From NCBI RefSeq assembly GCF_016741875.1, contig NZ_JAERRF010000033.1:1-64000 (forward strand): a DNA stretch of 64,000 bases, in the 5' to 3' direction. A program made the position numbers and the translations under genes. The notes under the pieces were generated by a model, which did no database searches, was not told the origin of the DNA, and saw nothing but the letters and a program-made list of their open reading frames with translations. The number at the start of each line of letters is the position of its first letter. Position 1 is the first letter of the stretch. Positions 44,294-54,289 of the stretch are shown piece by piece. This DNA comes from Streptomyces coffeae. GTDB taxonomy: Bacteria; Actinomycetota; Actinomycetes; Streptomycetales; Streptomycetaceae.

Positions 44294-46549
44294 ATGGACC
44301 CCCAATTCTCCGAATCAGCCGCTCACGCAGTCGCCGGATGGCCGCAGAAGCAGTGGGACCGGACCATGGCGTCCGCACTGCGCCGCCTGGACGCCCGCCT
44401 GGGTGCCGCGACGTGTACCGCCTATCTGCTGACCTCGGACGCCCGGTCGCTGGTCGCGGCAATGACCGTGAGCACGCCCTTGAGCTTCACCATCCTGCCG
44501 TCGATGGCGGCAGACGATGTCTCGCTCGCCTCCGCCAGAGCCCACCAGTCGGGTGGGTTGGTGTTCATCGACAGTACGGAGGTACGGAGTTCCGCCCGTC
44601 AAGCGCCGGCAGTTCTCCTCCACATCCCGTTCGCCACAGTCTTGGCGTCCGCGCCGGTGCGGACGCCACGGCGCCGGTTCGGGGCGGTAACGTTGCGCTG
44701 GACGCCTGCGCGGAAGATCTCCGCAGAAAGTCTGGAGTACGTGCAGGCGGTCGCGGACGAGCTGGCAGCCGACCTCGAGAAGCTGGCCGAGCAAGGGGCG
44801 GCCGTGGAGCTCCCGCTCGTCCCGCGGTTTGTCTCCCGGTCCCCGGGCACCGCACCTCACCGGCTGACCGCCACCGTCCCGGAAGCCGCCGCTCAGGACC
44901 AGCGGGAAGAACCGGCCGATGGCTTGCTGGCGAGTAACACCTACTACTACCAACTGCACAGGCTCGCCTTCGAGCTCGCTGCGGCAGGGCGCGTCCGGGA
45001 CATCGTCGCGGCGGCACAGGCCCATGTGCGGCCCTTGGGCGCACGTGGACTCATGCTCTCCCTCGCCGAGAAGGGCCGTCTGCACGTCGTGGGCGCCGCG
45101 GGCTTCCCGCGGGAGGCGGTCCATCAGATCGAAGGAACGCTCCTGTCCGAGCACACCCCTGAAACCGACACCATCACCCAGGCCGAGGCCAAACTCTTCC
45201 CCACGGTAGGTGAGTTCCGTAAGGCGTATCCCGACGCCGGCCTCCCCCCTGACTTCCAGGGCCGGGCCTATCTCCCCCTGGTCTCCGGCGCAGGAGCGGT
45301 GGGCTGTTGCACCCTCGACCTCGACACCCCCGGCTCCACCCTGACCTCCGAGGAACTGGCCGTACTGGTCATCATGCTGGAGCAGGTGGGGCTGTCCCTG
45401 GAGCGTGCCCGTTCCTACGAGATCGAGCACGCCCTCACGCAGAGCCTGCAACGCACCCTGCTGCCCCGCAGCCTGCCACACCTGCCCGAGGTGGTCGCCA
45501 CATCCCGGTATCTGCCCGCGAACGAGGGAGCGGAGGTGGGTGGCGACTGGTACGACATCCTCCGATTGCCCGAAGGCGGCATCGGACTTGTCATCGGGGA
45601 TGTGCAGGGCCACAGTCTGGAAGCAGCAGGCACCATGGGTCAGCTGCGCAGCGCGACACGCGCCTACGCCGCCGAGGGGCACGACCCGGCCAGGGTGCTG
45701 GAGCGGAGCAACCACCTGCTTGCGGGGTTGGACACCGACCTGTACGCCACCTGCTGCTGCCTGTGGCTGGATCTGGCGCTCGGAAGTGCCGGCCTGGCCA
45801 CCGCCGGCCACCCGGGGCCGCTGATCAGCGACGCCCAGGGCCGGACCGCCCAGGTGCAGCCACCCATGGGACCGCCGTTGGGCGTCGACCCGCATGCCGT
45901 GTACGAGCAGAGCGAGACCCTCCTGTCGCCGGGGTCAGTGGTGGCCCTGTTCACCGATGGCCTGCTGGACACACGTCGGCTGGGGGTGGATGCCGCCGTC
46001 GGGCGACTGGCCTGTGTGCTGGCCGAAAACTGTACAAAGAACCTTGAGACGCTGGCGGATTGTTTGACGCAGCACTGCACTCCGCGCCCACCGCAAGCCG
46101 ACGACGTCGCCCTGCTGGTGATGCGCTACGAAGGAGCTCAGCCTGGTGGGCAGCGCCGGGTAGCAGGCACCTTGGTTCAGCGTCATGATCTGCGCGGGGT
46201 GGCGCACGTACGCCACTTCCTGCGGGAGTTGCTCGGCCAGTGGGACCTGATGCCTTTGCTGGACAATCTGGAACTGCTGGCGACCGAGGTCGTCACCAAC
46301 GCCCTCATCCATGCGCACAGCGACGTGGATCTACGTCTGCGGGAGTACCCGGACCGGCTCCGTGTCGAAGTACGGGACAGCGATCCGCACCCACCTGTGC
46401 CGACCGAGATCCTCACCGCCGGTGAGACCGACAACCAGGAGGCCGAGTCCGGGCGCGGACTGCTGATCGTCGATGCCCTCGCGGCCGACTGGGGCAGTTC
46501 CCCCGCCGGGCGCGGCAAGACGACCTGGTTCGAACTCACCACCACCTGA
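44294..46549 (+). CDS. GAF-SpoIIE (PP2C) phosphatase with anti-sigma kinase domain
   Basis: A 751-residue signalling protein. Two GAF-like sensor regions cover ~25-170 and ~225-385. The PP2C/SpoIIE phosphatase follows (~400-615), with metal-site blocks AEVGGDWYDILRLPEGGIGL, GDVQGHSLEAAGTMGQLR, TAGHPGPLI and VALFTDGLLDTR. The C-terminal ~115 residues form an RsbW-like histidine-kinase-type ATPase (LELLATEVVTNALIHAHSDV and ESGRGLLIVDALAADWG). Such proteins control sigma factors by partner switching. ATG 44294 has AGGGTGG five nt upstream. The start lies at the edge of the Tn3 relic, so the promoter may be rearranged. Confidence 0.86.
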   Translation: MDPQFSESAAHAVAGWPQKQWDRTMASALRRLDARLGAATCTAYLLTSDARSLVAAMTVSTPLSFTILPSMAADDVSLASARAHQSGGLVFIDSTEVRSSARQAPAVLLHIPFATVLASAPVRTPRRRFGAVTLRWTPARKISAESLEYVQAVADELAADLEKLAEQGAAVELPLVPRFVSRSPGTAPHRLTATVPEAAAQDQREEPADGLLASNTYYYQLHRLAFELAAAGRVRDIVAAAQAHVRPLGARGLMLSLAEKGRLHVVGAAGFPREAVHQIEGTLLSEHTPETDTITQAEAKLFPTVGEFRKAYPDAGLPPDFQGRAYLPLVSGAGAVGCCTLDLDTPGSTLTSEELAVLVIMLEQVGLSLERARSYEIEHALTQSLQRTLLPRSLPHLPEVVATSRYLPANEGAEVGGDWYDILRLPEGGIGLVIGDVQGHSLEAAGTMGQLRSATRAYAAEGHDPARVLERSNHLLAGLDTDLYATCCCLWLDLALGSAGLATAGHPGPLISDAQGRTAQVQPPMGPPLGVDPHAVYEQSETLLSPGSVVALFTDGLLDTRRLGVDAAVGRLACVLAENCTKNLETLADCLTQHCTPRPPQADDVALLVMRYEGAQPGGQRRVAGTLVQRHDLRGVAHVRHFLRELLGQWDLMPLLDNLELLATEVVTNALIHAHSDVDLRLREYPDRLRVEVRDSDPHPPVPTEILTAGETDNQEAESGRGLLIVDALAADWGSSPAGRGKTTWFELTTT

Positions 46550-46737
46550 GCCCGCGAGGAGGGGGCTCGTGCGGCGGACAAGCCGGCTCGGTCATGACAC
46601 AGGTGATGACCGTGTCACCGCATCCGCGCGGACACTGCGGGATCGCGGTCCCGCTTCCTTTCAGCGATGAGCGCCTCCATGGTGCAAATCGCCTGCGTAC
46701 TGCTGCGCGTCGGCTCGGCACAAGCCCTGGTGATGGG

Positions 46738-46957
46738 TCAGCCGCCCCCGCGCAGGGCACGGGAGAGCCCCAAGGCTGCCGTCCGCACCGCCGGAGCCAG
46801 GGCCGGGCTGAAGCGTGACCGCGGCACGGCCACCGACAGGGCAGCCGCCATGGTGCCATCAGCGAACAGCGATGCAGCTCACTCCCAGTGCGGCCTCCTG
46901 CTCCTCGTAGGCGAGGCCCGAGACCGGATCTTCTCCAGGGCCATGCGCAGGCGCGCC
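46738..46957 (-). pseudogene. IclR-regulator C-terminal relic
   Basis: The minus strand shows GLAYEEQEAALGVSCIA, then after a 1-nt shift MAAALSVAVPRSRFSPALAP and AVRTAALGLSRALRGGG with a stop at 46738. This nearly duplicates the C-terminus of the intact IclR regulator at 57398-58147. The rest of that gene is absent. Confidence 0.65.
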
Positions 46958-46959
46958 GG

Positions 46960-47190
46960 GGGGCGGTGATCGAATGGGGCGTAAGGCTCTGCAGCGGCCG
47001 GGACAGCGCCCCGCGTCGGCCGTCGGCGCTGAATTGTCAGCGGGGTGTGAGTCGGTTGTCCAGGCGTGACTGATCCGAGCGTGCCAAGCGTTGCCGTCCC
47101 GGGGGAGCTGCGCTCGGAGTTCGTGGGTGGGGCCCTGCTTCCCGCCACTGGTAGATCAAGGTGCGGAGGACTTCGAGCTCGGTGAGTCAG
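46960..47190. other. no gene recognised
   Basis: Short frames only. This stretch links the IclR relic to the IS-end repeat. Confidence 0.3.
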
Positions 47191-47283
47191 TGAGTGTTGC
47201 TCATCCTGAAGTTGCTGGTCACGGGGTTGGTGTGAGTCGGTGGGGCAGTGCTCGTGCTGGTGGTGGGCGGGTGTCTGCGGTGT
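47191..47283 (+). repeat. IS-end repeat, copy 1
   Basis: About 93 bp almost identical to the reverse complement of 53931-54022. Both contain tgagtcggtggggcagtgct and the following cgtgctggtggtgggcgg. In copy 2 the sequence immediately follows an IS5-like transposase C-terminus, so it is that element's end. Copy 1 has no transposase attached. Confidence 0.75.
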
Positions 47284-47645
47284 AGACCACCACCAGCACG
47301 AGCAGTGACCAGGAAGACCGGGGCCGCCCCGGGTTTGAGTCTGTGGGCCGGACGGGGCACGCACCGTGACGTCGTGGGTGTGCGGGATAGGCATCCAAGC
47401 GCCGCAGTCATCATCTTCGCTGCCCTGCGCTGCTGTGCGTGACGGTGCGGCATCCCGACATGTTTCTAGCGGGGTGAAGTAGAGCCACTGGGGCGGCGGT
47501 TTCGGGAGCCGCGGGTTGCGGCGGTGAGTTTGGGAGCCACCCGGTGTGATGGTGTGGGGCATGCCGCGGTTGGCGTAATGGGGGCTTCGGGCTGTTTGGC
47601 CGCTCACTCTGTGCTTGTTGATCACGGTCGTGTCAGGAGACCGGT

Positions 47646-49187
47646 GTGTACAGGTCGCGTGAGTGGATCTTTGAGCGGATCCGGCGGGACCGGCGTGTGG
47701 ATCCGGCGCTGTCGGGCCGGGCGCTGGCGAAGCGGTACCGGGTGTCGCGGAACACGGTGAGGCAGGCGCTGGCCTGTCCGGTGCCGGCGGAGCGGAAGAA
47801 GCCGCCGCCGCGCAAAAGTGTGCTGGAGCCGGTGAAGGGCTTCATCGACGCCATGCTGCGCTCGGACCTGGTGGCCCCGACGAAGCAGAAGCACACGGTC
47901 GACCGGATCAGAAAACCCCTGGCGGCCGAGCGCGACTTCGAGCTCGCCGCGTACTCGACGGTGCGGGACTACGTGCGCAAGCGCCGTCCGGAGCTGGTGC
48001 TGGAGGCCAAGGAAGGCCGTCGGCATCTGGAGGGGACGGTCCCGCAGGCCAAGCAGCCTGGCGAGGAGGCGGAGGTCGACTTCGCGGACGTGTGGCTGGA
48101 CCTGGCCGGGCAGCGGCGCAAGTGCGTGCTGTTCACGTTGCGGATCTCCTACTCGGGCAAGGCCGTGCACCGCGTGTTCGCCACCGCCTCACAGGAGGCG
48201 TTCTTCGAGGGCCATGTGGAGGCGTTCGAGGTCCTCGGCGGGGTGCCGACGGTCCACATCCGGTACGACAATCTCAAGCCCGCGGTCCGGCAGGTGCTGT
48301 CCGGACGGTCGCGGACGGAGTCGGCACGGTGGGCCGCGTTCAGATCTTGGTATGGGTTCTCGGCGTTCTACTGCACCCCGGGCGAAGAGGGAGCCCACGA
48401 GAAGGGCGGGGTCGAGCACGAGGGCGGCGGATTCCGCCGCAAGCACCTGGTCCCGTCGCCCGAGGTCGATTCGCTGGCCGAGCTGAACGAGCGTCTGGCG
48501 GCGATCGACGCGGCCGAGGACGCCCGGCACGTCCACGGTCGGCCGACTTCGATCGGCTTCGACTTCGAGCAGGAACGGGCCCTGGACCGGGAGGTCCGCC
48601 GCCAGCAGCGGCTCGTCCGCGCGGCCCGCTTCCCCCGCCCCAAAAGGCTGGAGGACTTCGACTACGACAAGTACCCCAACGTCTCCCCGGAAGTCATCGC
48701 CGATCTGAAGTCGCCGTCCTGGGTCCAGCAGGGCCGCCCGCTGGTGCTGATCGGGGACTCGGGCACTGGCAAGTCGCACCTGCTGATCGGGGTTGGCACT
48801 GCGATCGCCGAGGCCGGGCTATCGGTCCGCTACATCACCACTTCCGCGCTGGTCAATGAGCTCGCCGAGGCCGAGGCGGGGCGCTGGCTGACCTCCATGA
48901 TCGCCCGCTACAGCAAGGTCGACCTGCTGTGTCTGGACGAGTTCGGCTACCTGAACCTGGACAAGAAGGGCGCGAAGCTCCTGTTCCAGATCTTCACCGA
49001 GAGTGAGGAACGCAAGGCGACTGCGGTTGCGACGAACTCTCCGTTCGCGGAGTGGGACAAGACCTTCGGTGACCCGCGGCTCTGCGCGGCCTTCGCCGAC
49101 CGGATCACCTTCCGCTGCACCCTCATCCAGACCGGCACCGAGTCCTACCGCTTCCGCATCGCCGAATCGGAACGACGGACGCCCTGA
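47646..49187 (+). mobile_element. IS21-family IstA-IstB chimeric protein
   Basis: One 513-residue frame fuses two normally separate IS21 proteins. Residues 1 to ~302 are IstA: the N-terminal helix-turn-helix (LSGRALAKRYRVSRNTVRQA) and the DDE integrase core with Asp in VDFADVW, Asp in IRYDNLKP and Glu in KGGVEHEGG. From ~303 the sequence becomes IstB: FPRPKRLEDFDYDKY, Walker A LIGDSGTGKSHLLIG and Walker B DLLCLDEFGYLN. The IstA C-terminus and IstB N-terminus are missing at an in-frame junction. GTG 47646 has AGGAGA five nt upstream. Between 47310 and 47640 nothing else is recognised. Confidence 0.82.
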
Positions 49188-49261
49188 CCCGGCACTTGCC
49201 TGCGGCCCTAAGGCCCCGCAAGCAACCGCTCCGCAGTGAATCACCCCTAGAGGACCATGCG

Positions 49262-49837
49262 ATGTTTCTTGCACAACTTAACTTCAATGAGTCAGTGGGA
49301 GTAGCGGCACTTAATGCACTCTTCACAGCGGCCCTGGTCGGAGTTGCCGCCGCTGTCCTAGTCAAGAGGTACGACCTGAGACATCAAACTCGGACAGCTC
49401 TACGTGAGACATTTGATCGACTGCTCGTCGCCCAACGAAGATCCCGTGAGGCATCGGTCCGGCTTGCCGATTTTCGCGCTGGGCATCGTCGGCGGGGTCT
49501 GGGGCGCTGGGTGTCAGCCGCCGCCCGCTCAACAGATAGGAGCTTGGAAGAGAAGGCGCAGCTGGCGCACGGCGAGTTCATCGAGACGTATCACCGCCTC
49601 AACCTTGATGCATCCGAGCAGATGTGGCGAGAGGTGCGTGGGCTGCGGCATGTGCTCGACGACATGCTGAGATTCGGGAAGCAGGGTGACGCCGAACAGT
49701 GTCATGAACTCACAGAGACCGCCACGGCTGCACGTCAGAACCTAGAGCGTAGTTTCCGGGCCCTACTCGGCCACAAGCCCCTTCAGCAGAAGCGAATTCT
49801 ACTCGGTAAGTACGACAAAGAAAAAAGCGCCCCATAA
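49262..49837 (+). CDS. hypothetical single-pass membrane protein
   Basis: A 191-residue protein with one N-terminal membrane helix (ALNALFTAALVGVAAAVLV, about residues 16-34). A long, charged, probably coiled-coil region rich in Arg, Glu and Leu follows. No domain is recognised. ATG 49262 has AGGA about eight nt upstream. GC content at the N-terminus is lower than in surrounding genes. It starts 75 nt after the IS21 chimera in the same direction, so it may be transferred cargo. Nothing is recognised in the 435 bases after it (49838-50272). Confidence 0.5.
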   Translation: MFLAQLNFNESVGVAALNALFTAALVGVAAAVLVKRYDLRHQTRTALRETFDRLLVAQRRSREASVRLADFRAGHRRRGLGRWVSAAARSTDRSLEEKAQLAHGEFIETYHRLNLDASEQMWREVRGLRHVLDDMLRFGKQGDAEQCHELTETATAARQNLERSFRALLGHKPLQQKRILLGKYDKEKSAP

Positions 49838-50272
49838 GGAGGGCCCATCCGCGTCGTGCCTGTCAGGGACACGGACCGGTCGGGCCCGATCACCAAGCTA
49901 CTGGCCCGAATCTCGCTGCCACCGCAGACACTCCCACCGGGACGTCACTCGATCAGGGTGGCTCTCATTCCCGCCGCCGATCATGGACCTATGCCTATGT
50001 CCATCCGCACCTCGGATGGAGCAACGTGGCTCTCGAACCCACCGCCCCAGTGGCTCTGATCTATGCCGCCGAAATCACCCGACCCCATGTGTGAAGGGCT
50101 CTCATATGAAACCGACACCACGGCGCGGCGCCGTGAAGACCCCCGCCGGTCCGGACCGCCGGGCGTCCGCACAGACCGGTGAGCAGACTTCCCTCCCCTG
50201 CATGGGCCCCGCCGTGCTGAGACAGGCCATCTTTCACGGGCAGGCCGTGAAGAGTGAAGAGCGGAGCACCTC

Positions 50273-51523
50273 ATGAGGCCGCGTCCGGCGCGCTGCCTGG
50301 CGGCAGGACTGGCCTGCGCCACGGTCGGATCGCTCGCCCTCACCGGGGCGGCGTCCGCGCCGGCCGCCCCGGGAAGCGCCTCTGCTCCGGGCCAGGCCGC
50401 CCAGAGCACCGCGGGCGAGCCGGGCCCGTTCAACGCCATCACCGATGTGCCCGGTATCGAGGTCGGCCAGGTCCAGAAGACCCGCCCGCCCTACCTCACC
50501 GGCTCCACGGTCGTCCGCACGCCGACAATGCCCGTCGCGGGCGTTGACCAGAGCGGCGGCAACCCCGCCACGTGGATGACCAACGCGCTCAGCCCGCTCA
50601 ACGCCAATCCGGGGGTGGACGCCATCGTCCTGACTGGGGGCAGCATCTGGGGCATGGACGTCGGCATCGGTGCGATGCACTGGGTGGAGGACCACGGCGT
50701 GGAAGGGCCAATCGTTCCCGGAGCGGGGATCTTCGACATCGGGCGCGGCGGAGACGAGCGTGCCCGGCCCACCGCCTCCTGGGGATACCGGGCGACCGCC
50801 AAGGCCAGGGGCGGCCCAGTGCGCCAGGGCACCGCAGGTGGCGGGACAGGAGCCACGTCCGGCGGGCTGGCCAGCCCGGTGCTCAAGGGCGGCGTGGGCA
50901 CAGCCAGCGTCGAACTGGGCGACGGCCTCGTCGTCGGTGCTCTGGTCGTCGTCAACTCCCTCGGCTCGACGGTGAATCCGAAGGACTGCACGCTGCTGGG
51001 CACGGCGTTCGGCATCGGAGGCGAGTTCGCGGGGCTGCGGAAACCCTCACGTGCGGAGTGCTCCCGGACGACCGGCGGTGCGGCGAAGGGTTCGAAGTAC
51101 CAGGCGACGAACAAGACTGAGAACAGAGCGAAGACAAAGCCGGCGAGGCAGAAGGGCAAGAACACGACGATCGCCGTCGTCGCCACCAACACGAGCATGG
51201 AAAACGCGGCCATCACCAAGGTGGCCGGGGTCGCGAACGACGGGCTGGCCCGGGCGATCATCCCCTCGCACACCCTCTACGACGGCGACACCGTCTTCGC
51301 CGCGGCCACCGGCAAGGGCCGGAAGCTGGCGAACAACGACCCCAACGACGTCGCCACACTCACCCGAATTCAGGACGCGGCGGCGAACTCCCTCTCACGG
51401 GCGGTCGCGCACGCCATGCTCTCGGCCACCTCGGCGCGGGAGTTCAAGAGCTACTGCGACACCTACCCGTCCGCCTGCGAAAACCTCCGCCGGAACGGTA
51501 CCGGTAAGAAGCGGGCCGGCTGA
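50273..51523 (+). CDS. secreted P1-family (DmpA-type) peptidase
   Basis: A 416-residue P1/S58-family Ntn-fold aminopeptidase with a signal peptide (to about residue 28). Diagnostic blocks are NAITDVPGIEVGQ near 55, LTGGSIWGMDVGIGAMHWVE and GAGIFDIG. The autoprocessing site is in GKNTTIAVVATNTS (about residue 300), where cleavage before the Thr would free an N-terminal nucleophile. SHTLYDGDTVFAAATG follows. Many homologues use Ser; the Thr form occurs in actinobacteria. It should act on short or modified peptides outside the cell. ATG 50273 has GGAG six nt upstream. A strong hairpin follows. Confidence 0.84.
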   Translation: MRPRPARCLAAGLACATVGSLALTGAASAPAAPGSASAPGQAAQSTAGEPGPFNAITDVPGIEVGQVQKTRPPYLTGSTVVRTPTMPVAGVDQSGGNPATWMTNALSPLNANPGVDAIVLTGGSIWGMDVGIGAMHWVEDHGVEGPIVPGAGIFDIGRGGDERARPTASWGYRATAKARGGPVRQGTAGGGTGATSGGLASPVLKGGVGTASVELGDGLVVGALVVVNSLGSTVNPKDCTLLGTAFGIGGEFAGLRKPSRAECSRTTGGAAKGSKYQATNKTENRAKTKPARQKGKNTTIAVVATNTSMENAAITKVAGVANDGLARAIIPSHTLYDGDTVFAAATGKGRKLANNDPNDVATLTRIQDAAANSLSRAVAHAMLSATSAREFKSYCDTYPSACENLRRNGTGKKRAG

Positions 51524-51537
51524 GCGGCGATCGGGCA

Positions 51538-51576
51538 GCGGTGGTCCCGCGTGCACGCGGCTGCGGAGACCACCGC
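51538..51576. terminator. bidirectional terminator between convergent genes
   Basis: GCGGTGGTC (51538-51546) pairs with GACCACCGC (51568-51576), and inside it CCGCG-TGCA-CGCGG (51547-51560) forms a second perfect stem. It lies 15 nt after the peptidase stop and about 115 nt beyond the arylsulfotransferase stop. Confidence 0.7.
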
Positions 51577-51691
51577 CGTCCGGAGTCCACAACCCCGTGG
51601 GCCCGCACGACTCAACCGCGAGTAGCCCCGGAAGCGTTGCGTTTGTGGTGTCGGTGGTCTCTTCGTTCTCGCTCGCGTTGCGTATCCCAAG

Positions 51692-53359
51692 TCATCTGGA
51701 CAGTTTGACGATGCGGGAGGTCTTGAGGACGTTCCCGTCCGTGTCCAGTGCCCTCACCTGGAAGTACGGTCCTGGATTGTGCGTTGTGACTGCCGTCTCG
51801 AACCCGGACCTCCTGGCATGTCTCACCACGACCGACAGTGAGTCGGGGTCAGGCCCTGCGAGTACTTGCCATGCTTTGGTCTGTGTCGAGCCGTTCCACG
51901 ACGCGTAGACGACGCTGCCCCCGTCGCGGGCCCGTGCCGCAGCCTTCGGTGGGTAGTACGGCTTGCCGGTCCAGTTGTTCCGGAACGCTCGATACGACAT
52001 GTCGGAGCCTGGCATCTTCGCGTCGTAGAGCAGGTTCTTCGAGCCGTTGCCCTCGGTGTTCCCCGCACGCGCGTACTCCGAGTAGTACGGGCTCTGCCCC
52101 CACCCGATGAATCGGTTGCCGTTGGAGAGGCCCTGGGTGTTCCCCTGGCTCGCCGAGAACAACGGCGGCTGGTGGTAGTACGTCTTGTCCACGGTCGCTC
52201 TGCGGGCTCGGAAGTCGAGGTTGAGAAACAAGCCGTGCGACTCCTGTTCGGCTGGGGTGTCGGGCGATTCACAGCAGCCGTCGTCGAACATGCTGATCCG
52301 GTTTCCCGGCCGGAACCGGGCATCGTGCTGCCAGTAGAATTCGGCGTTGGGCCCGAAGGTGAAGTCGCTCTTGTCGCCGCCGAGTTGCCAGCGGATCCTC
52401 CCGGACTTCTTGGCGACGTTGTAGATCGCCCACATGTTCCGGGCCGAGATGAGCAACCGGCCGTCACGGCCCTGCTCGACGGAGTTGATGTGGAAGGGGT
52501 CCCACACTCCGTCGGACGACGACGCGCTGGACACCGGCTCCTTTGAATCGGCGGGGTCGAGGTGGTCCAGCGCGTTCCACGAGAAGAGGAGCCTCCCCGT
52601 GGCGAGGTCGACCTCCTGGATCTCGTTGTTGTGGATGGCCCCGTCGTTCGGACCGCCGTAGGGCGAGAGATCGAAGGGCACGGGTTTGGACGCGATGAAC
52701 AGCGCCGTGCCCCTGCGGGTCAGGGTGAACTCGTGAAAATCCGGGTAGTAGCCATGATGTGCGAAGACCGTCTTGAGCAGGCGGTAGTGGTTGTCGTAGA
52801 TGTAGTAGCACCCACCCGGTTCCGGCGCACCGGACGGCAGGTTCGTGTACGAGGGCGGCAGAGCGGTGGTCCCCTGCCACCAGGTCAGCACCGGTTTCCC
52901 CTTGCCTCCGTGGTAGTACTTCTGGACCCTGAAGCCGCTGTTCTGGAGGTTCGTGGAGGGCAGCGGGCGGAACCAGACCGGATCGCCGGAGTTGTCGTTG
53001 ATCAACGCCCCGGTCTGGCCGACCATCCTCTCGTCGCTGTACGGGGCGGTGAAGACGCCCCCGCGAGCCGTTCCCGGTTTGTTCGCGGTCACCTTCACGC
53101 GCATGGGGCGCAGACGCGGCTCGGAGACGAATCTCCACACATCGCTGCCCGACAGGATCGGAGGCGGTGTCTCTTGCGACGGAGGAAAGGGTTTCGTCGC
53201 GCACAGGCGGGACGCGCCTCCTTGAGCAGACGCGCGCCGCTCAAGGCTCGTCGCGGCCGAGGGCAGAGAGCTTGCGACGACACACCCCGCCGCGAGCACA
53301 CACACCCCGACCGTGCGAGGCCTTCTCCGACTCCGACGGACCTGCAGCATTCGCGTCAC
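51692..53359 (-). CDS. secreted arylsulfotransferase-family protein
   Basis: A 555-residue member of the arylsulfotransferase (Arylsulfotran_2) family, which forms a six-bladed propeller and moves sulfate between phenols through a His intermediate. Visible blade motifs with family His residues are YYPDFHEFTLTRRGTALF, GVWDPFHINSVEQ and FYWQHDARFRPGN. The N-terminus (VTRMLQVRRSRRRPRTVGVC then VLAAGCVVASSLPS) is an Arg-rich signal peptide. GTG 53359 has AAGGAGG eight nt upstream. Substrates are unknown; some relatives are only structural propellers. Confidence 0.78.
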   Translation of the reverse strand: MTRMLQVRRSRRRPRTVGVCVLAAGCVVASSLPSAATSLERRASAQGGASRLCATKPFPPSQETPPPILSGSDVWRFVSEPRLRPMRVKVTANKPGTARGGVFTAPYSDERMVGQTGALINDNSGDPVWFRPLPSTNLQNSGFRVQKYYHGGKGKPVLTWWQGTTALPPSYTNLPSGAPEPGGCYYIYDNHYRLLKTVFAHHGYYPDFHEFTLTRRGTALFIASKPVPFDLSPYGGPNDGAIHNNEIQEVDLATGRLLFSWNALDHLDPADSKEPVSSASSSDGVWDPFHINSVEQGRDGRLLISARNMWAIYNVAKKSGRIRWQLGGDKSDFTFGPNAEFYWQHDARFRPGNRISMFDDGCCESPDTPAEQESHGLFLNLDFRARRATVDKTYYHQPPLFSASQGNTQGLSNGNRFIGWGQSPYYSEYARAGNTEGNGSKNLLYDAKMPGSDMSYRAFRNNWTGKPYYPPKAAARARDGGSVVYASWNGSTQTKAWQVLAGPDPDSLSVVVRHARRSGFETAVTTHNPGPYFQVRALDTDGNVLKTSRIVKLSR

Positions 53360-53574
53360 CTTGCCGACCTCCTTGGCACCCGGCACCGGATCTGCGATGG
53401 CGGTGCCACTTCCTTTTCTGACTCTTCTTCCGTCTCCGGTGACGGTAAGCAGCAAAGGGGCGCTTGGACTCCTGAAGGTCACTCAAGTCGGCCATTCGGC
53501 AGGTGCAGCTTCACCCGAACATGCGCCAGTTCGCCCGGCCCGTTCAGGCGTTTCCTCCGCCACGGCGGCCCGCC

Positions 53575-53993
53575 CGGGGCGGGCCGGCGAGATCATCACT
53601 GCCCGGCACAACGAGATTGCCGAGCGGCTACGCGCGGCCGGCCTCGGGGCGATCGGCGACCTCGGCCTTATCGGCCTGGGCACCGACCCTGGCGACCCCG
53701 TGGTCATCACCGGCTTCAAGGCCGCTCGCGCCAAGCCACTGACCGCCGCGAAGAAGCAGGCGAACAAGCTGATCACCGCAGAGCGCGCGGCCTGTGAGCA
53801 CGCCTTCGCCCACCTGAAGAACTGGCGCATCCTCACCAAGCTACGGTTGTCCGCCCACCACGCGACGACGCTGCTGCGGGCACCGCTCGTGCTGAACCAA
53901 CACCGAGATCGCCCGGTGACAGACGATCTTCACCGCAGACACCGCCCACCACCAGCACGAGCACTGCCCCACCGACTCACACCAGCCCCGTGA
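53575..53993 (+). pseudogene. IS5-like (DDE_Tnp_4) transposase C-terminal fragment
   Basis: This reads EIITARHNEIAERLRAAGLG, then LTAAKKQANKLITAERAACE, then HAFAHLKNWRILTKLRLSAH. This is the C-terminal third of a HARBI1-like IS5-superfamily transposase, including the final catalytic Glu region (AACEHAFAHLKNWR). The N-terminal part is missing upstream of the arylsulfotransferase promoter. Confidence 0.68.
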
Positions 53994-54022
53994 CCAGCAA
54001 CGTCAGGATGAACAACACTCAG
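53931..54022 (-). repeat. IS-end repeat, copy 2
   Basis: Inverted, nearly identical copy of 47191-47283. It overlaps the last codons of the IS5-like transposase fragment and runs past its stop, so it represents the right end of that element. The 260 bases that follow hold no gene. Confidence 0.75.
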
Positions 54023-54289
54023 TGTGGTCGGCGATGAGCGCTCGTCGGTGGCGACGGCTCCGCGTTGATCGACGCGGCTGTGACCTTGGGTGACTGCCAC
54101 ACCAAGACCTTGGGGTTGTCCAACTGGACTGCGTAGGCGTGCCACGTCAAGGCCGGGTGCCAGGCCCGTCAACGGCTCGGTCGGCGCCACATGGCTTTCG
54201 GTCTCGCGCAACGGCCGGTCGGATCCCGAACGTCGCCGGGCAGCTCCGATCACCATCCGGCCCCGATCACCATCCAGCCCCGGTCACCG

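Noticed and set aside
44315..45895. 526-codon minus-strand frame opposite the SpoIIE-type phosphatase
   Set aside because: Antisense shadow of a gene whose plus-strand motifs (PP2C and ATPase) are unambiguous.
53313..53993. 226-codon plus-strand frame as a complete transposase
   Set aside because: The first ~85 codons overlap the 5' end and promoter region of the arylsulfotransferase gene and do not match the family; only the C-terminal third is transposase.
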